Assembly: GCA_013365325.1 (NCBI GenBank)
Contig: JABVXV010000543.1
Span: 1 to 28,256 of the forward strand
Direction of reading: 5' to 3'
Source of the DNA: Dipetalonema caudispina
Taxonomy: Eukaryota; Nematoda; Chromadorea; Rhabditida; Onchocercidae
Length of the DNA: 28,256 nt
Below are positions 13,346-23,700 of the stretch, in pieces; positions within the stretch are counted from its first letter, which is position 1; every line of letters begins with the position of its first letter. A program made the position numbers and the translations under genes. The notes under the pieces were generated by a model. It had not been told where the DNA came from. It searched no databases and saw nothing but the letters and a program-made list of their open reading frames with translations.

Positions 13346-14584
13346 GCTATTGATAATGGCTTGCATCAAATTCATTGATTGTTAAAATAGACAGCAATTT
13401 CATAAAAATTGCTCTTCCATTTCATTTTCTTTTTTTTTTTTTCTTTTCTAAATATACTCAACAAATAATTTCAATGATAAATTTTTGGATATTGCTAATA
13501 AAACTGAATAAATTTGAAATTTATAGAAATTTCAATTTACAAAGCATAAAGTTCACTAAATTTTGGAACAATTTCATTACAATTAATGAGAAATTTTGCA
13601 CATATAATGAACAGTAACTATTAACACAAAATAAATTTTGAAACTTTTGAATTTATTTTTAAATAAGATTATAATTATAAATTTTCATAATCATATTATC
13701 CTATGTTCCTTTTTTTTTTTTTGAAAATAATCCATTTAGTATTATTGTTAAATAAGAATGAATGATTCGTTTGTAATGTACAGAAAAAATTTATGTAAAT
13801 TTAAATATTTCATTTTTATCAGTGAATGTTTCTTTTTTACAGAAATGAATTTATGTGAAGAGTGAATGATTGAATTATTGTTTCATTCATTTTCAATATT
13901 GCTTTTTGAAAATGAAATAAATAGGAAGGAAAGCTTTAATGGCATTGTTGTTGTATAATTTTTTTATGAATGAGGAAATGAAATGAAACAAATTACTTTC
14001 TGCATTGAAAAAATTGAAAATATTTGATAGTTAAGTGAAATAGATTTGCAAAAAGAATGAATCAAAAAAAAAAAAACTAATGGAAAGGATTCTTCTAATA
14101 TATCTTCCATACAATTTCGATTTGTCTCATAAAAATGATACATTTTACAGCTAACTGAATTGATCATACTTTTTCATCTAATATCAACTACTACTTCAAT
14201 TCATTTATCGTCTAATTAAACTACGGGTTTTTTCTTTTTTTTTTCAGTTACTTGACTAATATTAATTTGCTGTTTTATTTGCTCAATTTTATACTTTCAA
14301 ATCTTTATCGATTACTTTTTTCCGTTAATTCATTATTGTTTTTGCTAATTAAACAGATTTATAACACTCAGGAAATATCCTACCATATTTTCACAATGTT
14401 AATCTAACTTACTATTATCATAACAATAATAATTAAATTGATGGAAATTTAATTTATTCTTGGTAACCCATATAATAATGATGCCATTGAAGTCATTTTT
14501 CACCCATTGAAAAAATGTCACTAATATGAAATCAATAATTGACAAATCAATATTTGCTTTCAGTTAAGTCCGAAATAATTATTG

Positions 14585-14863
14585 ATGTTATGGTATAACA
14601 AAAATGTATTGTTTTCAATTTTTATGTTTTTGTATGATAATTTAGATGAAAAATACAAACTAATGTACGAAAAAGACATCCTTTCGTTGACTTCTTCTCT
14701 CGAAAAAAGAGAAGTGACAAAGGAAAAAAAAAAGTGGATGAAACTTCTAAGTAAGAAAAAGAGAATAAAAGTACCACTGTACTATGGGATGATAGTTAGC
14801 CTAGGCTTTTCAGGCTTTTTTCTATTTTTTTTATATGAAAATGGAAGTGAACTATCAGTTTGA
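14585..14863 (+). CDS. Possible small membrane protein (92 aa), unrecognised
   Basis: I do not recognise this ORF. It starts at ATG 14585, 21 bases after a good TTTGCTTTCAG acceptor (14563/14564) that could be a trans-splice site. It ends at TGA 14861-14863 with an AATAAA at 15019-15024. The predicted protein has a hydrophobic N-terminus (NVLFSIFMFLY), a strongly charged middle rich in Lys and Glu (EKREVTKEKKKW), and a C-terminal hydrophobic span (VPLYYGMIVSLGFSGFFLFF) before a short tail. That layout fits a small protein anchored at both ends. An ORF of this length is expected about once by chance in a window of this size and composition, so the acceptor and poly(A) signal carry most of the weight. 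It is convergent with the kinase gene ending at 15435. Confidence 0.35.
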   Translation: MLWYNKNVLFSIFMFLYDNLDEKYKLMYEKDILSLTSSLEKREVTKEKKKWMKLLSKKKRIKVPLYYGMIVSLGFSGFFLFFLYENGSELSV

Positions 14864-15018
14864 TGAAAATAATTACATAGAAATACCACATAATTAGATT
14901 AATTTCGAAATCTTTTATTTTTTTAAAACGCATTATTTGCATTTATCATTTAGACATATTCAATTATATGATACAAATTTATAAGAATCATAGATACCTA
15001 GTTGGTATTAATGAGTGA

Positions 15019-15024
15019 AATAAA
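15019..15024 (+). terminator. Candidate poly(A) signal AATAAA
   Basis: AATAAA lies 156 bases past the stop of the 14585-14863 ORF. In sequence this A/T-rich the hexamer is common, so support is weak. Confidence 0.3.
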
Positions 15025-15325
15025 AAAATCTGAGGATAAAAGTATTCTCACTATGAATGTAATTCTTTAACCTTTGAACAGTTGTGGAAGAAATATAATA
15101 GAAGTAAACAAAAAGATAAGTAAAGTACAGTAAACGATATTTGTGTTATCGTTGCAAGTATCATAACTTATTCTGGATATCATTTTATTAAGAACAAGTG
15201 ACAATTTCGATCATTTACTAATAACGTATGGTCAAGGCCAAGTTACTCTTTAATTTGATTATTTTTATTTTTTTAAAAAAATGACATTTTGTGATTCTTT
15301 TTCATTCATTCTTCTTTTCGATAAA

Positions 15326-15331
15326 TTTATT
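15326..15331 (-). terminator. Poly(A) signal of the choline kinase gene
   Basis: AATAAA on the minus strand lies about 104 bases past the TAA at 15437-15435. That is a normal nematode 3' UTR distance. Confidence 0.55.
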
Positions 15332-15434
15332 TCTTTTTGTTTCGAAAATAGTTTTACAAACAAATTAATAATTAGGGTGAGTTACAGTTTCCTCTCAAAA
15401 GAAAAAGAAAAATGATCAAAACTTTTTCAATCTT

Positions 15435-18400
15435 TTACTGATTCAAATACTTTAACATTTCCGGTTTCCAGTAATAATACATCGCTAAACGATCAAAACC
15501 ATATTCGAAATAATCAAATTCTTCTTGATGAATTTCAGAATGTCGAAATGCCCATATTGCCCAGAATAAAGCAGGGAATGCTGCAAATTGACGTATTTCC
15601 TTAAGCAAAAGTTCAATGGCTGCTTCACGATCATCTGGTAAATCAATGATGCATTGAATTCTCTTCCCACCATTATCACGCCAAATCTGAATAATTAAAG
15701 AAGGAAAATTTTCTTTCAATTTGAACAAAATCTTCTATCCTTTTTAATGTAAACAATTCATCTATGTAGCTTAAAATTATACTTATGTAAGGTAATTTTT
15801 ATATATTTGTTCTTTCAAATCATTCGATGAGTTGTCAATTCAAATAGATATATAAATCTATGTAAATCAAAGTATTTTCATTTCACAATATTATTATTAT
15901 TATTACAATTTTGCATTTCAGTACTATAATTCATTATGACTACTACATCACTTTCGATAGTCATATATTTCAAACCTATTATCGACCATTGCATCATTCT
16001 TATCTGATGCCAACTTTTTGGTAAGAACTAAAAGAGGAAGAGAAAAATCTTTACTAACTTTATTTGCTTCGTCGATATAGGTACCGACATACAAACGTTG
16101 AAGCTCTTCATTCGGCCATTGATTCTGTTTAATTTCATAGTACGGCCATACCTCACCTTCGTTATGTTGACAACATTCGACGCAGTAGTGACATAAGTCG
16201 AAGCCACTATAATAAGACATATTATCACTAATTATTGGTTCTTTCAAAAGTAAATTCAGACAAAGTTTTTCTAAAGCTTTATGAGTTAGCGCAAAGTTGC
16301 ATTAAATAAGCGCAACGTGAAAATACGCAGGAAGACGTAGTGCGTTAAAGTACTGCGTGAATGGTTTACTTCACTTAATTGAGCAGCCTAATAAATTTCA
16401 ATTTTAATTTCATCAACATTGCAATTATTATATATTTCTGTCCAATTATTTCTACATTACAAAGATTTATGTAACAAATGTTTAGCCTTCACGTATTATG
16501 TTATTTCTGCTTTATTTTCATGTTTTTTTTTTTACTCTTGTTTTGTTAGAACTAATGCGTGAAGTTGAAAAGTGGTAAGTTTTGGATATGCAAGAAGAAT
16601 CAATTACGTACAAAACTGTTCTAATATATCCTCACTTTAATTAATACCTTCATCGTAATCATATTAAAAATGTTAGAACAAAAGAAAGGATAAAACAAAC
16701 CGATAATAATAACAGCCATATTCATAATCAATTAGGACAATTGGATCCTTATCATCTTTTCGTCCGATAAAGCCCCGATCAGTAACTTCAACACCATCAC
16801 GTAAAAGTAAATTCCCTTCCTGAAAATATATCGAAAAGCGATTATTCTCCTTTCTAGTTCTCCAAACGTTGATAATATTTCACAGAGTGAACGTCCAAAG
16901 TTAATACCATGAAAAGGATCGTAAATCATGCATGGAATACTTCGAGAAGTCATCATCTTACAGATAATTAGCAACAGAATCACTTACTTCCAAACCAACC
17001 CATACTTGCTCTAATCTTTATGTTTCCTTCATTAAATGGATTCAGAAAAGACCTTCCAACTACTTTTAAAGCAAACAACGTAATATCACGCGAATACATA
17101 CGTAATACCTCAAGTTCTATCACTGATTGTGGTAAGGTTTGCATAACTTGAATTGATTCAGCAACCGAAAATTTAAAAAAATTAGGGTTTTAAAAGAAAT
17201 CAGTATAAATTGTATCTCGAAAGATGATAAACATACATGTAAATCATTATTGCTGAAAACAAGTGGACTACCACTTCGCGACAAGCATTCCTTGCATATC
17301 TCCAATTCCTTTGCTAATAGATCAATCGTAATGAAATCAGGACACTATAATCAGTGTTAATTATCAGAACTTCGTAGAAATATAAATGAAATGAAGAGGA
17401 AGCGAAAGAGTGAACGATGATAATAACGAAGAAAGTAAGGGTTGGAGATTAGATGATTTCATCACTTACGAGTTCTTTATTAACTTTCGCTAACGTAGTA
17501 TGCATCGGATAACTTCTTATCCATCGATCTGAACCTCTTAAACTATCGATCAGATCATCCACACATTGTGTCAAACGATATGCCTTATTAATTGGCATAT
17601 CTAATGAATGTACTCTTGCAAGAATTCGACCAACCTCTTGTGCAATACTGAAACAAATGTAAGAATTAGAATAAAGAGAAGGTCGTTTAATTTTCGTGTT
17701 TATTCAACTTAATTATTCTTAGAATCTATGGACATTTCAAGGATAGAGAAAATTCCGAGTAAATTATAATGGAAGTACCAAGCAAGCATATCAAGAATTA
17801 CGAACCACGGTTTGCAGTACTCATCATTGGTAAGCGGGCGTGATGGAATATACTCCTCAAAGCGTCCACCAGGAAATATTCCCAATAAACGGGGTCCCAA
17901 ATCCCTAAAATACTTCAAACTGAACAACAAGAACAAACAAATCAACAGAAAAACATGTGCATTATTCGGTAATTTTTAAAACGACTAAATAGCATTTCAA
18001 AATATTCACAAAAATTTCGAATTATTCGAGATTTTTTGGTGTCTGTCAAATCACAAGATGGAAATGAGAAGAAGTCTGTCTATCTAACTTGAATGCTATA
18101 ATTCATTTCACAGTAGTCAATTTACAAAATATTATTATTAATAAAACCTCTCTGCTAATATAGCCGAGATAATGCCTTCGGGTAATTCGCAATCTTCACT
18201 GAGATTTCCATAGATACGAAGAATTGCCTTTTGTGGTTCGTTACACTCTGCTTTCATTCCAATCGGCAATTCCACCGTAAAAATTTTGTTGTTAGAGCCA
18301 CCACTATATGTGTTATCAGTTATATTTAATGACAAATTTACATTATTAATTAGATCGAGCGAAATAATTTGGGCAAAAATAAGAAGTAACTTAGACAATG

Positions 18401-18946
18401 ATAACCGAAATCTAATTTTATTCTAATTCGGTACTTAAAATCCCGAAAAAGTTTGCAATACATAGTTTTAGATATTTCTATATAAGATACGTTAAACTAT
18501 AGCTTTTTAGCCAAATTCAACTACTTCAATATAGTAATTTCAACTTAACATACATTAAGATAGAATAAATTTAATTTTATTTTAAGATGCTATGGAAACA
18601 ATACATTTTCTGCTAAATAAACCGAATTTAAATTTAATGACCACTTATTCCATACATAATAAAATTGTCAAATTTTCAATTTAAATTACTAAAGTGGATT
18701 AAATCATAATTTTTGTACTAATAGATGGTATAAAATTATCAATTATAAAATGTATGAAACTAACCTTTGTGTAGTGATACAAATTTGTTCACATGGTATA
18801 GATGCCCAAATTCCGCCAAGATATGATGCACATAATTGGCCAAGTTTATTTCGAAGTATCAAATCATCAAATGGTCGAGCAAATATACCTTTCAAATCAT
18901 TCCTTTCACCCGTCATATCTTTTTTCCTTCTTATACAACCAATCAT
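15435..18946 (-). CDS. Choline/ethanolamine kinase, eight exons, complete
   Basis: It phosphorylates choline (or ethanolamine) with ATP, the first step of the CDP-choline/CDP-ethanolamine pathways; the family is cytosolic. Exons: 18946-18765, 18303-18148, 17904-17821, 17647-17470, 17344-17237, 16819-16701, 16206-16059, 15686-15435; all phases agree, giving 408 aa. Visible landmarks are SGGSNN (61-66), LRIYG of the nucleotide-binding N-lobe (89-93), FPGGRFEEYIPSR (123-135), the Brenner-type loop SNNDLHEGN with catalytic Asp234, the choline-kinase motif VLIDYEYGCYYYRGFD with Asp267, and a C-terminal FWAIWAF helix. Length is normal for the family. For exon 3 I chose the TATTTTAG acceptor because it gives LAERDLGP, as in homologues; a TTCAG acceptor 12 bases upstream is in frame and would add four residues. 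The start is the first ATG after an in-frame stop, but an upstream exon may extend it. The His usual before Asn-Asp is Asn here. C. elegans CKA-type enzymes seem closest, but substrate preference cannot be read from sequence. Confidence 0.93.
16820..17236 (-). other. Kinase intron 5 containing an unexplained open block
   Basis: The intron joins ...NNDLH to EGNLLL, an unbroken motif in all homologues, so it must be removed from kinase mRNA. Inside it, on the same strand, about 70 codons are open, including an ATG-started 54-aa frame (17144-16980). Its composition looks protein-like, and it ends at a consensus GTAAGTG donor. The phases do not fit insertion into the kinase. Confidence 0.6.
18304..18764 (-). 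other. Kinase intron 1
   Basis: This 461-base intron is bounded by a GTTAGT donor and an ACATATAG acceptor. An in-frame extension upstream of the acceptor reads a hydrophobic stretch but has no homology to the kinase N-lobe. Nothing else is seen in it. Confidence 0.8.
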
Positions 18947-19226
18947 TGTATACTATCGCAGTTGACAATAAACAGGATTGATTTGCCCATTTGCACTGAC
19001 AAATTTACAACGGTGAAATCGATATTTGATCAAACATAACAAATATGAACAAATAAATATTGTAAAATGGAAATGTTACACATTGAAAAGATTTTATGTC
19101 ATTGTAATCTTATGAACTTATTGATAAACAAAACTTTTTTGTCATCCATTAAATTCATTTATAAAAAATTACAATAACAATAAAATATTATCTTATTAAG
19201 TATGAATAAATTAATAAATTACTTAC

Positions 19227-19308
19227 CATATGGATATATACCAACGATGACGGTACATCTTTTACCAATAATTTATGAATAATTAATTCTTTGTTAATTA
19301 TTAGATAA
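19227..19308 (-). other. Candidate 5' exon of the choline kinase gene
   Basis: Eighty-two bases are bounded by a strong TCATTTCAG acceptor (19309-19311) and a consensus GTAAGTAATT donor (from 19226). It lies 280 bases upstream of the kinase ATG on the same strand. One frame is open throughout and ends in phase 0 on ...YIHM. If joined at the weak GCGATAG acceptor next to 18949-18954, it would stay in frame and add residues before the annotated Met. It could equally be 5' UTR, with the acceptor serving for SL trans-splicing. No homology guides the choice. Confidence 0.4.
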
Positions 19309-19485
19309 CTGAAATGATAAGAAATTATTACATTTTACATATTAAATAATTTTATCCTTATAATATTGATAATAATTTAAGAAAAAAAAAAGAGAGTTAA
19401 TTAAAATTATCGTCAAATTTTTATGCAAAAAAAAAAATATTATTATCTCATTCATCCTTTACAACATTATCCTATCCTATCACAA

Positions 19486-19531
19486 CATCATCATCATCAA
19501 CATCATCATCATCATCATCATCATCATCAAC

Positions 19532-19562
<31 letters not shown>

Positions 19563-19566
19563 ACAT
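19486..19566. repeat. (CAT)n microsatellite
   Basis: About 27 CAT/CAA/CAC triplets occur. In one plus frame they would encode a histidine/glutamine tract, but the surrounding frame (19423-19605) has no ATG start and no other protein-like content, so I treat it as a simple repeat. Confidence 0.9.
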
Positions 19567-19690
19567 TTCTTTCCTTCTCTATCTAAAGCTTTCATCCATT
19601 TATGATGTACTATTTTCTTTTTATCCTATATTCCTTCTCAGAATAACAAACCACAACATCTATACTATTCATCTTCCTTAGTCAATAAAT

Positions 19691-19772
19691 TTATATATAT
19701 GTATATGTGGGTGTGTGTGTGTGTGTCTGTGTGTGTGTGTGTATGTGTGTGTGTGTATGTGTGTGTGTGTGT
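19691..19772. repeat. (TA)n/(GT)n microsatellite
   Basis: A short TA run passes into GT dinucleotides, interrupted by single C and TAT changes, ending at about 19772. Alternating purine-pyrimidine sequence of this kind can adopt Z-DNA in principle; no function is shown. Confidence 0.9.
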
Positions 19773-20610
19773 TACTCTTCTCCGTTCTTTTTCATCTTTT
19801 TTTTTTCTTTTTTTTTAATCCAATGAATTATTTAAACAGTCTTTTTGAAGTTTATTTTTGAAATTTCATTTAAATTACTAAAGATTCCTTTTTTTTAGAT
19901 TCCTTCAATTAATTTTGTTGCAAAATTTTTCATCAATTCTTTCATTGATCTTTGATAAATTCCTTTTTTTAATGTATTTATGCTAATTTTTTTCATTTAG
20001 TATTTCTATTAAATTTACTAAATGTTACTTTTCATTGTAAAATCATTCATTTTATTCCATTCTTCGTTTTTTTCTTTTCCTTTGTCATTCTATACCTTTC
20101 ATCTTATCTTCCTTGTAAAATTTCATATCTTTTTATTTTTACTAACCCTAATTAATTTTCCATTTTTTTAAAAATTTTCCCCAGCCTTTGTTTTTTTTTT
20201 TTTCCTTCACAAATAAAGGTCAGAAAATTAATTACGTAATGAATGAACAAATATATTTATATAATATTTTTTATCAGTTATTATCAGTATTTTATTGATA
20301 AGAAAACTTGGAATAATTTCATTTATTGAATGAATCAAATTCAATCAATTTGATGATTTGCTGCTATTGCCGCGCTAATTCATACTTAGTAATAATATTA
20401 ATAATAAAATGTACTTCTCTTTTTCCACTGTTCCAATATGAATTTGTTGATAAAATTATTAAGAATTCAAAAGGATTGAAATTAATAATAGTGAAGATTC
20501 AAATCAAATTGGATATAAACATTAAGAAATGTTGGGCTGCTCAACATATGTTTTTAAAAATTTTTGACTAAGAGAAGATAGGATTAAATTTCTAATGAAC
20601 CAATGATATT

Positions 20611-20614
20611 TTCA
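20611..20614 (+). promoter_or_regulatory. Candidate trans-splice acceptor for the receptor gene
   Basis: ATATTTTCAG ending at 20614 is a consensus nematode acceptor with no obvious upstream exon. It lies 108 bases before the receptor ATG, so it may receive a spliced leader. It could instead join an unseen 5' exon. Confidence 0.45.
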
Positions 20615-20647
20615 GGTAAATATCGTAAACTTCACATTTGCAAAATA

Positions 20648-20695
20648 ATGGATGAGAAGAAGTTAATGTTGAACAAACAAAACTCTTGGCTGTAA
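20648..20695 (+). other. Short upstream ORF (15 codons)
   Basis: ATG at 20648 opens 15 codons ending TAA at 20693-20695, 27 bases before the receptor ATG and in a different frame. If the leader begins near 20615, ribosomes would meet this ATG first, which could lower receptor translation. Confidence 0.35.
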
Positions 20696-20722
20696 TTTCA
20701 ATTGAAATTTAAATTTGTAACT

Positions 20723-23700
20723 ATGCTACTATTACTATTGTATTTGACATCTGTTATGACATCACCACCTGAACTAAGGCTACGAAATGATTTGATGCAT
20801 GATTACAATCCATTGGAACGACCGGTAGAACGAAGTGAAGATCCGGTAGTTGTGACACTTGGAGTCATTTTTCAACAAATTATCGATCTGGTATGATTCT
20901 GATTTTCAATTTTAATCATTTAATTAAATACCTCTCGATATTCCTCCATATACAGTACTTTTTTCGAATGCTTTTGATCCTATTCATACATCTATTCTTC
21001 AATATAGCAAATATAAAAAGAAAAATGACATCGTACTTATAAAATTTTTGATTATTTCAAAATTTATCAAACTTTATAAGAAAATTGTAGAATGAACGGG
21101 AAGAGAAGTTGGAGGTAAATGCATGGTTGAAATATAATTGGAAAGATATGAAATTACGCTGGGATCCATTAGAGTATGAAAATGTAACAGATTTAAGACA
21201 TCCAGCTGGTACAATTTGGCAACCCGATATTTTACTCTACAATAGGTATACCTTTTTTAAGTACTCTTTGCTCAAATTTTAATTATAGCTCTGATTCAAC
21301 CTTCATCATGAAACTCTTCTGATGAAGTGTACTTCATCTAAAATGGAAATTTGAATTTAAAAACAAATATTTGTAAAACAGTAATGTGTTCAATTAACAT
21401 TTCCGAATTTTGCATTTTTAAAGCACAATTTAGATTTCTCACTTCTTAAATCATTTACCAAACATTTCAGTGTTGATTCCGCCTTCGATAGCACATTTAA
21501 AGTAAATGCAATCAGTTATAACGATGGTTCAATAACATGGATACCACCGGGAATTTTCAAAATCTCTTGCAAAATTGATATTTATTGGTTTCCATTTGAT
21601 GAACAAATCTGCTTTTTGAAGGTATAAAGTTGCATGTAAATGTTTAAAGAACTTATTTAATTTGTTAATTGGGAACGAACTCTTTTCCTCCAATTATTTG
21701 ACTTAAAAATTCTCTGCATTCTTTAGTTAGGACGCTTACTCATTCATTATAAGTGACCTGTTATCTATTCAGTTAGGTTAAGATCAGCCCTTGTAGTTGT
21801 GTCTTTAATTAGAGATACTTTGCTTCAATGAGACAACTTTCATAAAAATTAAGTCGAACTAAAATTTTTTTAAAAAAAAATATTGTCTGTAGTTCGGTTC
21901 CTGGTCATTTAGTGGTCGTGAAATAGATCTTCAACCGGGTGATTTCGATATGTCCGATTTCATTGAAAATGGAGAATGGATTATTATCAGTAAGTATTGA
22001 AATTCCTTCCTGACATTTATATTAAGAATTCTTAATCTTAATTAACAACTTTTCAAACCACAGTAATTATTGATTTTTATTTATAATTGATAGTTTTAAT
22101 CGAAATATAATCAGAATGTATCAAACTTAAAATCAAGAAATGTAAGCGTGTGATGGATGGGAGATCAATCATTGCTTGCACCAAAGTAATTTTAACTTTT
22201 AGAAACTTGGGAACAAAGGAATGAAAAGTTTTATGAATGTTGTCCGGAACCATATCCGGATGTTCGCTTCTTCATTCATCTCAAAAGGAGAACACTGTAT
22301 GTTTAAATATCGTTACATTATTAGATCCGTGCACAAAAAAGTTTCATCCTATTCGTACCGTTTTCTCGCTATTGTTTTTGTTAGTTAAGATTTAGCTCTT
22401 ACTGATATCTCTGTCCGTTTCTGTTAAAGATCAATCAATATTGCTATTTTCAACTTCTTTAAGCACGAAAAATTTCATATAAATTTACAAATTATTCAAG
22501 GAATGTTTGAGGCATAGTAATAGAGTTAATCGAAACAGATGAACAAAATAACTGTATAACTTTGATTAATTTATCTCTGTAGTTTTGATACTTTTAGTCA
22601 CTATCATTGGGATGAATTCTGTTAACAAAGTAAAGTCAAATATAAATAATTTTTTGACTACGAGTACTGTCAACAATTTCAACAATATCTGGTATGTTAC
22701 TTTATTATCCCACATTTTGTTGCACTATTTTCAGTTACTACGCGTTCAATTTGATAATGCCTTGTATGATGACGTTAATACTAATTGTACTCGGGTTTAC
22801 CCTCAGTCCGGATACCTGTGAAAAAGTAGGCTTACAAATCTCGGTATCACTCGCCATCTGCATATTTCTAACATTGATGAACGAGATGACTCCACTTACT
22901 TCTGAAGCGGTACCATTGCTAGGTTAGTTTCTTGTTTGCTGTATATTTGTTGTTAATTCCAAATCGAATTTTATTTCCATTCTTTCTTTTTCCAAACACT
23001 TTTTAATCATGCTTAGTCATTCAGCAGTGTTTATGTGCAAAAATATGCATAAATTACAAAGAATAAAGAATTAAAACTGAACTTCAAATAAGCGGGAAGA
23101 TCAGTTGATTTCATATAAAAACGATAGCGACTTCTCAATTATATTCTTAGGAATATTTTTCTTGAGTTGTATGGTTATATCGGTGGCTGCTACATCTTTT
23201 ACCGTTTATGTGCAAGCTGTCCATTTTCGGAATCCGGATACACAAATGAGAATGAATTTTTGGGTATGTTTTTTATGGAATGTGTGACCGTTTAAATTCA
23301 GTAACACTTCAAGTTTGTTAAATAAATTATATTGGTTTTCAAGGTTTGAATGAAACAAATTTAGCGTAATTTTTAAATTTTAGTTATTTGGATTAGTTTT
23401 ATCAAATAGTTTAAATTGAAGTTTCAGGTTGAAAGTTAACATTATTTGAATGAAAGTTAACATTTATTTGAATTAGCTAATTTTACATTTCTTCTTTTCT
23501 AAAAAAAAAGATGCGATACATACTATTGGAATGGGCGCCGTTTGTTTTACATATGAAACAGCCGAAACGTGAAAATACATTGGAAACAATCAAGCAAGGT
23601 TGGAAAGATCGGAAGATTAGGAATGAGGATGATCGAACAGCCTTTACTTATGTTCGTTTTTTGCTTGAAATTTCTTGAAACTTTCCTAAAACTTGAAGGT

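Larger units (their letters stand above)
4259..14563. other. Gene-poor region of about 10 kb
   Basis: No gene can be supported across this stretch. It is dominated by poly-A and poly-T runs of 10-25 bases, very dense around 12940-13340. Open frames at 7965-8204, 12705-12950, 13375-13617 and 13964-14167 are driven by homopolymer runs (poly-Phe or poly-Lys translations) or start at TTG. They fall within the lengths expected by chance. Slightly GC-richer islands at about 9720-10090 and 10800-10940 have no recognisable coding or RNA structure. Specific repeats inside the region are listed separately. Confidence 0.6.
19312..20614. promoter_or_regulatory. Divergent intergenic region between kinase and receptor genes
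   Basis: The region of about 1.3 kb separates two divergently transcribed genes and must hold their promoters unless they lie further off. It contains (CAT)n and (GT)n tracts and a pyrimidine-rich plus strand from about 19780 to 20210. I see no clear TATA box or named factor site. The ORF at 20326-20571 has no splice or family support. Confidence 0.5.

Noticed and set aside
15948..16058. In-frame read-through of kinase exon 7 to a stop at 15948
   Set aside because: Splicing at the AAA/GTTAGT junction to 15686 restores the conserved C-terminal kinase helices. The read-through has no resemblance to the family, so it is intronic.
18750..19039. Plus-strand ORFs over kinase exon 1
   Set aside because: They are antisense shadows of an exon with clear family similarity on the minus strand.
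19423..19605. Histidine-rich ORF over the (CAT)n tract
   Set aside because: The frame lacks an ATG start and its only distinctive content is the microsatellite itself.
22585..22821. Plus-strand ORF crossing into the M1-M2 exon
   Set aside because: It reads the exon out of frame and spans the CTATTTTCAG acceptor. The receptor frame explains the sequence.
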